From Pseudomonadales bacterium (GTDB lineage Bacteria; Pseudomonadota; Gammaproteobacteria; Pseudomonadales; Azotimanducaceae), in the NCBI GenBank assembly GCA_007122315.1, contig SKUB01000131.1:1-64000 (forward strand): 64,000 nt of DNA. The letters are read 5' to 3'. The notes beneath the pieces were generated by a model that saw only the letters and a program-made list of their open reading frames with translations, searched no databases and had not been told where the DNA came from. Positions within the stretch are counted from its first letter, which is position 1. Every line of letters starts with the position of its first letter. The position numbers were made by a program, and so were the translations under genes. Shown here piece after piece: positions 7,093 to 16,254 of this stretch.

Positions 7093-9222
7093 TCAGGCGC
7101 GGGCGTCCTCGGGTGACTCCGCCAGGGTTTCGGACGCGGCCAGAAAATCCAGCGGCCGGCCGAGCGCGGAAGGATCCAGCACAGCAAGCTCATCCATCAG
7201 CGCAGAAACGAGACTGCTGCGCTGCCCGACCAGGCGCCGCAGGCCCCCGAGCCGATCCACGACCCGCTGCACCTGCTCGAGCTCCGCGCTGACATCATCG
7301 AGCTCACTGACGATCGCCGCCCGCCGCTCGCTGCTGCGACGGTCGAGTTGGGCCGCCAATTCGCCCTGATGATGGCTCACCCACGCCTCCAGCATGCTGC
7401 CACCGGCACGCTCGAACATCGGCTCGAGCAATGCATCGAGCTGAGCGGCCATGGCCTCGCGAGCCGGCTCACCCAGACGCCGCGCTTTCTCAGCGGCGGT
7501 GAGGCGGATTTCCGGTGCTTCCGGCGGACCGAAGAAGTAGCGCCGCACCGTCGCCGGGCGGCGCAGCAGCAGCCAGTCGATGAAGCGGCGACGAACCGGC
7601 AGCTGCACGCTGTCGAGCATCGTTGCCGGTGCCGGCAGACCCGCAGCGAGGGGACGTTCATCGAGCACATCTCGGAGCGCCGCCGCGAGATCGACGCCGG
7701 CCGTTTCCAGATCGGATGCCGGTTCCGCATCCAGATCCGCCATGGCCGCCGCCGGGCCGAGCTGACTCTCGCACTCGTCGCGCAGCAGGCGCCCGAGTTC
7801 CTCGTGCACGCGTTCCAGTTCCGGCGCCAGGCTGTCCCGGCACAGCGCAGCGAGGCTGCTGTCGCTCTCGAACCAGGCTGCGAGGGCGTCATGCAGGGTC
7901 TGCCGCGCCGACGACCGCAGAGGCTCGATCTCGGATTCGACGCGCTCGCGCAGCAGCGTGCCCTGCCGAGCCGCGAGGGCACGCCAATCAATGGCAACGA
8001 TACGGTCGAGCGCAGCATCTGCTGACTCGAGTTGCGCCTTGCGCTCCGCAAGCGTTTGGCCCCGTCCCTGCAGGCTCAGAACGTCACGATGCTCCAGCAG
8101 GTCGCCGAGGTCATCGAGCAGAGCGGCTGCCCGCTGCAATCCGTCCGCGACGAAACCGCGCAGGTACTCGTTGCTGTTGAGGTACTCGGTGAGGTCCTCG
8201 AGCAGGGCTGCGAAATCCCGGGCGCCTTCGGCCTCGACCTGCTCCTGCTCCTGGCCGCCGATCCGTGCGCTGGCCGCCCGCAGGAGATCCACCGGATAGA
8301 TCTGCAGACGACCGTCCTGCCGCGCCTCGCGCAACGGCGCCGTCATCGCCAGATTCTCGAACGCCTGCACAATCGCCTGCGGATCCGCGTGCTCCAGGGA
8401 AGGTGCCAGCGTGCCATCGGACTGCAGGTCCTGCTTGGTCGAGTCGAGGTTCACCACCAGGAAGATTCGCCCGAACAGTTCCAGCAGGTCCTCGAACTCG
8501 GCAAACACCTGGTCCAGAAAGAGATTGTCCGTTTTGACGACGAAGATCGCGCAGGCTGCCGCGTTGCGGAAATCGCGGGTCATCCTGTCGTAACCGAACT
8601 TCATGCGCGTATACAGCCCAGGCGTGTCCACCAGCACCGCACCCGACTGCGCCAGATCGCCCGCCGGCACCCGGATGTCGATACGTCTGATGGCCGTGGT
8701 GGCATGCTGCTGCGGCTCGAAGTCGATACCTGCGGCTTCACAGCTGCGCAGTGCTTCGACCAGCACCTTGTGGTCGTCGGCCACAGCCTTCGCCAGCGCC
8801 GGCTCGTCACCAATGGTGTTCGTGCTGCCGTTGTAGCGTGTCACCTGGAAACGGGTCTGCTCCGCATGAGCGACGTGCACGAGGCAGGGATAGGCAGGCA
8901 GACAGCTCACTTCGCTGACGTACTTGCCGCAGATGGCGTTCATGAGCGTGCTCTTGCCGCTCTTCAAGGGGCCGAAGATCAGCACGTAAGCCTGCTGTTC
9001 CGCCATCTTGTCCACCAGCAGCGAAATCTGATCAGCGACTTCCCGCATAGGCGGTAGTACGGCAGGTACAGCAGTGGTCTGGGCATTGAAGTCGTCCGCG
9101 ACTTCGGCAATGGGCTTGAGCAGCGGCGATAGGCCGTGCTCGAGCGCTTCGCAGAAGTGGCTCAACAGTCCCTGCATAGGTCCGCTCGCGCTCCGGTCTT
9201 CGTGTCCATCTTCAGCAGTCAT
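7093..9222 (-). CDS. Dynamin-like large GTPase
   Basis: This 709-residue protein has a GTPase domain with P-loop GPLKSGKST (residues ~84-92), switch II VDTPGLY, and a G4-like FLVVNLDSTKQD. Long helical regions (about residues 310-700) are rich in Glu, Arg and Leu and likely form coiled coils. This is the layout of bacterial dynamin-like proteins, which bind or remodel membranes. A hydrophobic stretch RRRFIDWLLLRRPATVRRYFF near residue 560 may be the membrane-contact region. The ATG at 9222 has GGAGGT four bases before it, which rules out the longer frame. Many dynamin-like proteins occur in pairs, but no partner is seen here. Confidence 0.85.
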   Translation of the reverse strand: MTAEDGHEDRSASGPMQGLLSHFCEALEHGLSPLLKPIAEVADDFNAQTTAVPAVLPPMREVADQISLLVDKMAEQQAYVLIFGPLKSGKSTLMNAICGKYVSEVSCLPAYPCLVHVAHAEQTRFQVTRYNGSTNTIGDEPALAKAVADDHKVLVEALRSCEAAGIDFEPQQHATTAIRRIDIRVPAGDLAQSGAVLVDTPGLYTRMKFGYDRMTRDFRNAAACAIFVVKTDNLFLDQVFAEFEDLLELFGRIFLVVNLDSTKQDLQSDGTLAPSLEHADPQAIVQAFENLAMTAPLREARQDGRLQIYPVDLLRAASARIGGQEQEQVEAEGARDFAALLEDLTEYLNSNEYLRGFVADGLQRAAALLDDLGDLLEHRDVLSLQGRGQTLAERKAQLESADAALDRIVAIDWRALAARQGTLLRERVESEIEPLRSSARQTLHDALAAWFESDSSLAALCRDSLAPELERVHEELGRLLRDECESQLGPAAAMADLDAEPASDLETAGVDLAAALRDVLDERPLAAGLPAPATMLDSVQLPVRRRFIDWLLLRRPATVRRYFFGPPEAPEIRLTAAEKARRLGEPAREAMAAQLDALLEPMFERAGGSMLEAWVSHHQGELAAQLDRRSSERRAAIVSELDDVSAELEQVQRVVDRLGGLRRLVGQRSSLVSALMDELAVLDPSALGRPLDFLAASETLAESPEDARA

Positions 9223-9310
9223 TGCTACCTCCGCCGCTATCCTTGGTGACCCTGGAGCCGTCAGGGCCGTCCGTTGCGATTCGATGTCGTTCCACGCTGC
9301 AGCCGTCCCG

Positions 9311-9940
9311 TCATGAACCCGCCGGTTCATGCGTCGACGCTGCTCCCGCGCGACCCCAGCCTCCGAGCCCTTCTGCCACCCGCTCGGCGCCCCGCAGGGC
9401 ACCGTCGAGGAAGCCGACGGTGGTCTCGAAGTCGTCCGAATCGTCGCTCAACCAACGCGTGAACGTGGCCAGGTAAATGCCGGTGAGCGCTGTCTCTTCC
9501 AGCGCCCGCCGCAGAAATGTCGCATCGAGCCCGGCTGCCTCGCGCAGCCACTGTACGGTGCGACTCACGCGCAAAAGGCCTGGAATCTGCACGTGCAGGT
9601 GGCCAGGCTCCAGCTTCCCCGCGATCATCTCACGTACGGCGCGCCGATGCGGCGCCAGCGCGTGGAGCCAAGCCAGAATCAGCGCCTGCAGGCGGGCGCG
9701 CGGTTCGAGCTGCATGAATTCCGGCTGTTCCGAACACCGCAGCATGGCGGCATCGGCCCGATCGAAGAAGGCTTCGACGAGATCCTCCTTCTCTGCGAAG
9801 TGGACGCGGATCGTGTCCAGTCCGATTCCGAGTCGATCCGCCACCGCGTGCAGCCGCACCGCTTCCCATGAATCCAGCGCCGCCAGCGCCAATGCTTCAT
9901 CCAGAATCCGCTCCTGCAGGTTGGGATCCGGAGCGTCCAT
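9311..9940 (-). CDS. TetR-type protein with COQ9-like C-terminus
   Basis: This 209-residue protein has an N-terminal TetR helix-turn-helix (ILDEALALAALDSWEAVRLHAVADRLGIGLDTIRVHFAEKEDLVEAFF). The C-terminal part carries TGIYLATFTRWLSDDSDDF and ETTVGFLD, which resemble the lipid-binding COQ9 family (itself TetR-like). It could be a DNA-binding repressor or a COQ9-like quinone-synthesis accessory protein; the intact helix-turn-helix favours some DNA binding. The ATG at 9940 has GGGAG ten bases upstream. It lies 32 bases downstream of the ABC permease gene and could regulate that operon. Confidence 0.75.
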   Translation of the reverse strand: MDAPDPNLQERILDEALALAALDSWEAVRLHAVADRLGIGLDTIRVHFAEKEDLVEAFFDRADAAMLRCSEQPEFMQLEPRARLQALILAWLHALAPHRRAVREMIAGKLEPGHLHVQIPGLLRVSRTVQWLREAAGLDATFLRRALEETALTGIYLATFTRWLSDDSDDFETTVGFLDGALRGAERVAEGLGGWGRAGAASTHEPAGS

Positions 9941-9972
9941 CGTGCTGCACTCCCTGCGTCGATACCGTGAGG

Positions 9973-11418
9973 TCACTCGTTGCCCATGACCTTAGGGAGA
10001 CTGCGAGCGCGACGCAACGCCAGCAGACCAAAGGCGACACTGAGCCCGAAGCAACCGAGCATGACCACGGCCATTCGTGCCGCCAATCGCGCCGGGGGTT
10101 CCTGCGAATACTCGAAGGTCGGAATGCGGTCGTGTTCGAAAAACGGCCGTCCCGCAAGCACCCGAGGCCCGAAGAAATCCCGCCAGGCATCATGAAACCC
10201 ATGCACCTGCTGCAGGAAGTCGGCCTGCCGCGACTCGGAGGTCCCCGCGGCATCCGCGAGCCCCGCCGAGGCGAGCATGGCCGGCGACGCCCAACGCAGC
10301 CAGCTCACCTGACGGGCACGCGCCTGCCGCTGCTGTTCGAAGGCGGTAGACAAAGGGAGCAGCGCCTCCTCGACCCGCTCCTGAACCAGCAGGCGCTGGG
10401 CGAAGAAGTCGTCCACGTCCACGTCGTCGCCCGCCATCTCCGGGTGATCCTCCAGGTACTGCTGCAGGGCCTCGCTGCCTTCCGCGCGTGCGAGATCCGT
10501 AGCGGCCCGCATGGCGTTCACGTACTCGATCCGCGACGGCTGTGGATAGCTCAACTCCAGGCTGACGTTGGCGATGGCGGGCAGGAGGATCACCAGCAGC
10601 AGCCACGACGACGCCAGCGCCAGGACCGACTGCGCGGTGTCGCGAACGAGCGTGCCGAGCCAGGCACCGAGAGCAGCCCAGAACGTCAGGTAGCCCGTAA
10701 CCGCCCCAGCCCATAGCACCAGGCGCAGGAGCGTATCGAATGCTGCTGCCTCGAAAGCGTCGGAGCCGGGAAGCAGCACCACCATGACGCCGACCACCAG
10801 TATGGGCAGCAGAACGATCAGCAGGCGCAGTCCCGTGCGCAGCGCCAGCCAGCCACCGAGCTGTCCACGTTGGACGGCAAGCAGCGGCAGCATCCCGGAC
10901 TCCCGCTCCCGGGCGGGGGAGCCGGCCAACAGGCCGAGCAGTAACAGCGGCGCGACGAACACCACCACGAAACTGACGTCGAAGCGCCCCACGGCCAGCT
11001 GCCGTGGAGAATTGAGCTCGCCTTCGGCGAGCAGCTGGTCGCGAGGTTCCAGGGACACGGGATGCCATGCAGGGTGCAGGTCGCTCTGGCCAACAGCCAG
11101 CGCAGCCAGTCCCGTCGGCGGCAGAATCAGATGTTGCACGGCGAGTCGCCGCCCGACCACGTCTGCGTTGCGCGGATCACGAAATCGCGAGACGTTTCCA
11201 CCCTGCTCTTCCAGACGTATGGCGTCCCAGGTCGCCGACTCCAGCCTGTCAGCATCGGCATTCGCCATTTCCGTGAGGACGGCGATCTCCGCGTGCTGCC
11301 GAAGCACGCCCTGACTCGCCGCACCGATGAGGGTGACGACGAGGACCAGCAGCACGATCCACACCGCAGGATCACGCAGCAGCAATCGAACCTCACCGCG
11401 GACGACTGCGCTGTTCAT
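9973..11418 (-). CDS. ABC-2-type permease with DUF3526 domain (second copy)
   Basis: This 481-residue membrane protein has an N-terminal helix (VWIVLLVLVVTLIGAA), a long periplasmic loop of about 120 residues, a block of helices (~145-300), a second large loop containing the DUF3526 region (SYPQPSRIEYVNAMRAATD) and a final helix near the C-terminus. This is the ABC-2 exporter fold seen in NosY-like and DUF3526 permeases. Its ATG overlaps the stop of the preceding permease (ATGA). It probably forms a heterodimer with that permease, powered by the ATPase. Substrate is unknown. Confidence 0.82.
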   Translation of the reverse strand: MNSAVVRGEVRLLLRDPAVWIVLLVLVVTLIGAASQGVLRQHAEIAVLTEMANADADRLESATWDAIRLEEQGGNVSRFRDPRNADVVGRRLAVQHLILPPTGLAALAVGQSDLHPAWHPVSLEPRDQLLAEGELNSPRQLAVGRFDVSFVVVFVAPLLLLGLLAGSPARERESGMLPLLAVQRGQLGGWLALRTGLRLLIVLLPILVVGVMVVLLPGSDAFEAAAFDTLLRLVLWAGAVTGYLTFWAALGAWLGTLVRDTAQSVLALASSWLLLVILLPAIANVSLELSYPQPSRIEYVNAMRAATDLARAEGSEALQQYLEDHPEMAGDDVDVDDFFAQRLLVQERVEEALLPLSTAFEQQRQARARQVSWLRWASPAMLASAGLADAAGTSESRQADFLQQVHGFHDAWRDFFGPRVLAGRPFFEHDRIPTFEYSQEPPARLAARMAVVMLGCFGLSVAFGLLALRRARSLPKVMGNE

Positions 11419-12812
11419 GGCTGCAGGCGCGGTGCGACCCGCAGCAGGCCCATCAGTGGCAGCAGCAACCAGCCTGTGAGCACGGCAAAAGCCGGCGCAT
11501 GGCCGCTGATGACGCGACCAAGGGACGGGGCCGAGTACTCGAACTTCGGAACGATGGCCCACAGCTCCGGGCCCGCCAGATAACGCTGCCCGTCAACCTC
11601 GGGATTGCGATAGATGGCCTCGTTCAGCACCTCCTGCATCACCCGTCTGTGCTGTTCGGCGCTGTCGGCAAAGTGGCGGTAGTGGAGAAGATCGGTACCC
11701 GAAAGGCCGCTCGACGCAGCGCTGAAGGCCAGATAGGGCGCGAGGACGCCGAACCATTGCAGCAGACGTTCCTGCGCCAGGTAGCCGTCGTGCAGGCGCC
11801 CGAAATGGGCGTCGAACACGGCGTAGTCGTGTTCCTCTGCCGCCTGCAGTCGGAATCCGTCGAAGTTCACGGGAAGCTGTTCGAGTCGGTCCACACCATG
11901 CGCTTCCAGCAGCTCCGCGGCACGTCGCGCCAGCCTCGCATCAAGTTCGCTCCGGTCCCGCAGGTCCGCCTGCAGCGCCTGTCTGAACTCGAAGCTCGAC
12001 GGCGTGGGGTGGCGCCACTGTGCCCACTCCAGGACCGCGCGCGGTGCGATGAGGGTGGAGACGGCCCAGACCGAGAGCAGAACGAGGAGCGCAGTCCGGA
12101 CCGACCGGCTGCAGGCGGACACGAACAGACAGGTCAGGAGAAATCCGCCCAGATAAAGCGCAACCAGCGCGCCCGCAGCCAGCCAGCGCGCCAGCGTATC
12201 CAGTGGCGCGGAAGCGACGATCAGAACGGCCGCCACCAGCAACCACAGGGGCAGGAGGAGCCCTGCGAGCAGCGTGGCAAGCGCCAGGCCCTTGCCCAGA
12301 ACCCAGCGCCCTGGCGCCACCCCCTGTGCGAGCAGTTGCCTGAGGGTTCCCCGCTCCCGCTCGCCGCTGATCGCGGGCGCCGCAACGAGCACAATGAGCA
12401 GCGGCAGCAGCGCACCGACGATGATGGCCGGTGTAAGCCGGCCGAACCTGACCGCCGACCCGGCATCCTGCGCGGGTCGATACAGCGCCTCGTTCTGGCG
12501 ATGGGCCTCCATCCACACCGTGACCGGAAGATAGGGGTCGAGGCCGGGGTCGAACGCCGCCAGCGGCCCCGGTGGCCGGAATGCATAAACACCGTAATGG
12601 GCTGCCGAGTGTGGGTGTTTCTCATCCTGAGCCAGCCAGCGTTCCTGCTCTCCGGCACTGGCCGCATGCCAGGCTGCATGCTGGGTACGGACCTGCTGCC
12701 AAGCGCTGAGAGCCGCTCCGGCAGCGAGTACACCGAGAATGGCCAGCAGCATCCAGACCCGGCCATCGCGCCGGAGTTCCAGCAGTTCCTTGGCGACCAG
12801 GCGTGCGATCAC
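11415..12812 (-). CDS. ABC-2-type permease with DUF3526 domain (first copy)
   Basis: This 465-residue paralogue of the next gene has the same plan: N-terminal helix (VWMLLAILGVLAAGAAL), large loop with YGVYAFRPPGPLAAFDPGLDPYLP, a helix block including ERERGTLRQLLAQGV (the coupling helix motif of ABC-2 permeases), then a DUF3526-type loop and a last helix. The start is a GTG that overlaps the stop of the ATPase gene (GTGA). These proteins lack any link to a periplasmic binding protein, which suggests export or envelope-complex assembly rather than classical uptake. Confidence 0.82.
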   Translation of the reverse strand: MIARLVAKELLELRRDGRVWMLLAILGVLAAGAALSAWQQVRTQHAAWHAASAGEQERWLAQDEKHPHSAAHYGVYAFRPPGPLAAFDPGLDPYLPVTVWMEAHRQNEALYRPAQDAGSAVRFGRLTPAIIVGALLPLLIVLVAAPAISGERERGTLRQLLAQGVAPGRWVLGKGLALATLLAGLLLPLWLLVAAVLIVASAPLDTLARWLAAGALVALYLGGFLLTCLFVSACSRSVRTALLVLLSVWAVSTLIAPRAVLEWAQWRHPTPSSFEFRQALQADLRDRSELDARLARRAAELLEAHGVDRLEQLPVNFDGFRLQAAEEHDYAVFDAHFGRLHDGYLAQERLLQWFGVLAPYLAFSAASSGLSGTDLLHYRHFADSAEQHRRVMQEVLNEAIYRNPEVDGQRYLAGPELWAIVPKFEYSAPSLGRVISGHAPAFAVLTGWLLLPLMGLLRVAPRLQP

Positions 12813-13561
12813 GACGCCCGCCCGAGCAGGTCCCTGACCGCCGCCAAATAGAGGGACTCGAGTTCGGCCCCACCCACCGAAGCCGGGTCCACCTCCTGCT
12901 GCAGGCGTCCTGCCACCAGGATTCCGATCCGGGAGGCCACCTCCCGGGCACGAAACAGGTCATGGGTGGCCATCAGGATCGTGACCCCGCGCGCAGCGAG
13001 ATCGCGGAGGCTGTTGTTGAGTTCGAAGGCCGCCTCCGGGTCGAGACCTGAAGTCGGTTCGTCCAGCAACATCACCGGCGCGCGGCGGGCCAGGGCGATG
13101 GCGATACCCACTTTCTGGCGCATGCCCTTGGAGTAAGTGTGAACGCGGCGATCGTGGGCGGTATCCGTCAGGCCAGCCTGCCGCAGGCAATCCCGCAGCT
13201 GCGCGTCCGCCATCGCTTCGCTGGCCCCGAGACCATGGAAGTACGCCAGGTTCTCCAGCCCCGACAGCCGGGGATAGAGCTGCACCTGTTCCGGGATGTA
13301 GGCCAGATTGCGGCGGGCGCGATCGGGATCCGCCTGCACGTCCACGGCGGCGATGCGGGCCGTGCCCGCGTCTGGCTGCAGGAAGCCAAGCAGGATGTTC
13401 AGGGCCGTGGTCTTACCGGCGCCGTTAGGCCCGAGCAGGGCGTAGCACTCGCCCGCACCGACGCGGAGATCGAGCCCGGCCAGGGCCTGGACCGGACCGA
13501 AGCGCTTGCGCAGGCCGATCAGCTCCAGCGGACAGTGGCCGCCGGCGTCAGACGCCGCCAC
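12809..13561 (-). CDS. ABC transporter ATPase subunit (CcmA/NosF type)
   Basis: This 250-residue nucleotide-binding protein has all motifs: Walker A GPNGAGKTT, Q-loop IPEQVQLYP, signature YSKGMRQK (the variant usual in the CcmA/NatA subgroup), Walker B VMLLDEPTSGLDPEA and H-loop ATHD. It starts with GTG inside the last codons of the TonB-dependent receptor gene (14-base overlap) and overlaps the first permease, so the four genes are read as one unit. It energises the two DUF3526 permeases. Confidence 0.92.
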   Translation of the reverse strand: MAASDAGGHCPLELIGLRKRFGPVQALAGLDLRVGAGECYALLGPNGAGKTTALNILLGFLQPDAGTARIAAVDVQADPDRARRNLAYIPEQVQLYPRLSGLENLAYFHGLGASEAMADAQLRDCLRQAGLTDTAHDRRVHTYSKGMRQKVGIAIALARRAPVMLLDEPTSGLDPEAAFELNNSLRDLAARGVTILMATHDLFRAREVASRIGILVAGRLQQEVDPASVGGAELESLYLAAVRDLLGRAS

Positions 13562-15533
13562 GCCAGCTCACCTGCAGGCGCACGCTGCGGCCCGGATCGT
13601 TGATCTGGGAGAGATGCCGCCGATAGGCCTCGTCAGTGAGATTGTCGACGCGCAGATCCACCCGCACCGAGGGCGTCGGCAGCCAGCTTGCGAACAGATC
13701 GACGAGCTGATGAGAAGGCGTCTTGGGTACCCGGTTCGGGCCCAGCAGTAACCGCTTCTGGGCGGCCGTGTACAGCAGTCGGGTGCCCGTTTCGAGGCGA
13801 CCGTCGAGCCAACGCACGGCCACCACCATACCGATCTCATCAGCAGGAATACTCTGCAGTGGAATATCGAGTCCACGATCGTCGCCGCGCAGGCGCGACC
13901 CGAACAGCCGCGCTCGCCACTGCGGCTGCTCGTAATCAACGCTCAACTCCGCGCCGTCGATGCGGGCGTCATCCACATTGAGGAAGCGGGTCACCGCCGC
14001 GGGCCCGTCGACCACTTGCTCGATGAAGTCCTCGATGTCGTTGCGGAAAACTGCGACGCGACCACGCAGGCGGTCGTCCTCGTGAATCCATCCGCGCCGG
14101 TCGTACGTGAGGCCGAATTCCTTGTTCTCCGCCGTTTCCGGCTTCAGATCAGGGTTGGGCAGGTACTGGTTGCCGGGAAAGTGCTGCCCCCCGATATAGA
14201 GCTCCCTCAGGTTCGGAGCTCGAAACGCCTCGGCGAAACTGGTATGGGCCCGAAGCCCCGGCCGCAGTTCGTAACTGACTTGGGCCAGCAGCGAAGTGGA
14301 GCCGGAATTCACGTTGTCGAGATCGGTCTGCTCGGGCCTCTGGCGCACGCGGTCATGACGCAGCCCCAGGGTGAGTTCCGCGCGCTCGCCAAGCTCCATC
14401 CGGTCCTGCAGGAACACACCGAGGGTGTTCTGCCGGGCGTTGGCGAACTGCGGGCGTGGCGCGCCGTTCTCGACGCCCTCCTGCTCGTCCCGATAGAACT
14501 CGATGCCATACAGCAGGCGATGCTCGACAGAACCGGTCGCAAGGGAGCTGCGATTGAACGCATCGACGCCGAGACTCTGCAGCGAATTGACGAGCCGGCC
14601 GTCCGTCTCCACCGCGCGTTCATCAAGCTCGAGATCGTTGTGATAGAGAGTGACGTTGGTATCCCACCACTCGCTGTCCTGGGGGGCATGCAGGAGGTTG
14701 AGCGTCGTGGTGCGCTGCCGAGTAATGCGCTCGACCAGGGTGCCGGTCGCCCGATCCGCCGTGCCAAAACTTCGGCTGTCGTCCTCATGTTCCATGTGCG
14801 CGAGCGTCAGACGGGTGGCGTCCTGTACGTCCCAGTGGCCCTTGACCAGCCACGACAGGCCGTCATGCCCAGTGACATCAACCCGGTTACCGTCGCCGTC
14901 CTTGAAGTCATCCGCCTTCTGCCGGCTGACGCTGCCGAGCAGCCCGCTGCGCTCGCCCCGTCCGGCCAGCGTGACCGCACCGAAGCGCCCCCGCTCATTG
15001 TCGTCAAAGGCCGACGTGAGCCGGACGCCGAAATGCTCGTCCGGCCCGAGGAAGCTGTCCGCATCCATAGTGCGGACGTTGACGACGCCGCCGATGGCAC
15101 CGCTGCCGTGCAGCGTCGACGCCGGACCGCGCAGAACCTCCACCTGCTCGAGCAGCATGGGGTCCACGAATGCCTGGCCGCGGTGACGGGTCTGAAAGTT
15201 CTGGCGAGCGCCATCGATACGGATCACCACCCTGCCATCACCGAGCCCTCTGACGTTGGGCTTCGCGGCCGCCTGCCGCGGACCTCCTGCGGTGGTGACG
15301 CCGGGCATGTCCTGCAGCAGGTCTGCCAGGTTGCGGGTCATGCCCTGCTCCATGTCGGCGCGGGAAACCACACCCACGGGAATCGGGCCTTCGCTGCCGG
15401 TCTCCGGCAGGCGCGTGCCAGAAACGACGATCTCCGTCAGCGTGCCGTCCCCGGAAGCCGCCCCTGCCTGCACCGAAGCGAGCAGAGCCGCTGCAACCAG
15501 TACTGCGCCTACCCGGTTGCCATGCAAGGTCAT
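13548..15533 (-). CDS. TonB-dependent outer-membrane receptor (haem/iron-type)
   Basis: This 661-residue receptor has a signal peptide (ending VQAGA), a TonB-box-like TEIVVSGTRL, a plug domain (about residues 45-150, with PNVRGLGDGRVVIRIDG and LRGPASTLHGSGAIGGVVNV) and a 22-strand-type barrel. AEAFRAPNLRELYI and PNPDLKPETAENKEFGL match the conserved FRAP/NPDL region of haemoglobin- and haem-type receptors. The usual terminal aromatic is followed here by extra residues (SWRGGV), a consequence of overlap with the ATPase gene. No Fur box is evident upstream. The ligand is unknown; haem, a metal chelate or another nutrient are possible. The ATG at 15533 has GAGGAG about ten bases before it. Confidence 0.9.
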   Translation of the reverse strand: MTLHGNRVGAVLVAAALLASVQAGAASGDGTLTEIVVSGTRLPETGSEGPIPVGVVSRADMEQGMTRNLADLLQDMPGVTTAGGPRQAAAKPNVRGLGDGRVVIRIDGARQNFQTRHRGQAFVDPMLLEQVEVLRGPASTLHGSGAIGGVVNVRTMDADSFLGPDEHFGVRLTSAFDDNERGRFGAVTLAGRGERSGLLGSVSRQKADDFKDGDGNRVDVTGHDGLSWLVKGHWDVQDATRLTLAHMEHEDDSRSFGTADRATGTLVERITRQRTTTLNLLHAPQDSEWWDTNVTLYHNDLELDERAVETDGRLVNSLQSLGVDAFNRSSLATGSVEHRLLYGIEFYRDEQEGVENGAPRPQFANARQNTLGVFLQDRMELGERAELTLGLRHDRVRQRPEQTDLDNVNSGSTSLLAQVSYELRPGLRAHTSFAEAFRAPNLRELYIGGQHFPGNQYLPNPDLKPETAENKEFGLTYDRRGWIHEDDRLRGRVAVFRNDIEDFIEQVVDGPAAVTRFLNVDDARIDGAELSVDYEQPQWRARLFGSRLRGDDRGLDIPLQSIPADEIGMVVAVRWLDGRLETGTRLLYTAAQKRLLLGPNRVPKTPSHQLVDLFASWLPTPSVRVDLRVDNLTDEAYRRHLSQINDPGRSVRLQVSWRGGV

Positions 15534-15552
15534 GTCCCGTTCGCTCCTCGTG

Positions 15553-15573
15553 GCGCACACCTACGGTGCGCGC
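15553..15573. promoter_or_regulatory. Near-palindrome upstream of the TonB receptor operon
   Basis: A GC-rich inverted repeat, GCGCACACC-TAC-GGTGCGCGC (one mismatch in nine pairs), lies about 20 bases ahead of the receptor start codon. It could be an operator or an mRNA hairpin near the ribosome site. It does not match the Fur, Zur or other operators I can recall. Confidence 0.3.
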
Positions 15574-15637
15574 AGCTGTTCCAATCGCAGCGCCGACGCG
15601 CGCTCTGACGAGTCCTGTCCGCCAGGACCAGCGGGAC

Positions 15638-16168
15638 TCAGCAAGAATCCTGCCAGCGCCGGGGCATCACCGAAACCCGTGATTCCAGTACCTGCTGGCC
15701 ATCGCAGAGCAGGCTGGCCCGGAACGCAGATCCGGACAACAGCCACGGTAGCCAGAAGCGGTCACCGGGCCACATGCTCGAGTAGGGAATGGCATCCAGA
15801 GGGAACCACATGGGCTCCGCCTCCGCCGTGACCACCGGCTCACCCGCGGCGCGTTCAGCGCGAAACGCCCAGCCAAGGATGCGTTCACCACTGATATCGA
15901 GGAAGCGCAATTCGCCCAGCAGCCGCGCATCGTGCACCTCGAGCCCCACTTCTTCGCGGGTTTCCCGTAGCGCACATGCCAACGGAGTTTCGCCGGCTTC
16001 GAGCTTGCCGCCTGGAGCGTTGATCAAGCCGGCGCCATGACCGCGCCGTTTGTGCATCAGCAGTACCCGATCCGTTTCGCACAGAAACATGAGCGTGGCT
16101 TGCTCAGCGTCGGCAAAGACAGCGCCTCGGTGCAGTTCGAGAAGCTGCTTTGACGCACGCTGGTCCAA
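15638..16168 (-). CDS. Nudix hydrolase (MutT/MTH1-like)
   Basis: This 176-residue protein contains the complete Nudix box: GGKLEAGE, then seven residues to RETREEVGL (residues ~53-75). The lead-in LLMHKRRGHGAGLINAPGG resembles MTH1-like enzymes that clear oxidised purine nucleotides such as 8-oxo-dGTP, so that role is likely but not proven. The start is a TTG at 16168 with GGGAG six bases upstream; the next ATG would remove conserved sequence. It lies about 105 bases upstream of the TonB receptor on the same strand. Confidence 0.85.
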   Translation of the reverse strand: MDQRASKQLLELHRGAVFADAEQATLMFLCETDRVLLMHKRRGHGAGLINAPGGKLEAGETPLACALRETREEVGLEVHDARLLGELRFLDISGERILGWAFRAERAAGEPVVTAEAEPMWFPLDAIPYSSMWPGDRFWLPWLLSGSAFRASLLCDGQQVLESRVSVMPRRWQDSC

Positions 16169-16254
16169 CGGACACTCCCGGGGCAGACGACACGGTAGCG
16201 CGCGTCATCCAGTAACGGACAGTCGCACCACCTTAACGTCGTCAAGACGTGATG

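Noticed and set aside
14016-15608. A 530-codon plus-strand open frame over the TonB receptor
   Set aside because: The minus strand has plug and barrel motifs, a signal peptide and overlap with the ABC genes. The plus frame has no recognisable feature.
15638-16168. Nudix gene as the first gene of the TonB receptor operon
   Set aside because: About 105 bases, including a near-palindrome, separate it from the receptor start. Co-transcription is possible but not supported.
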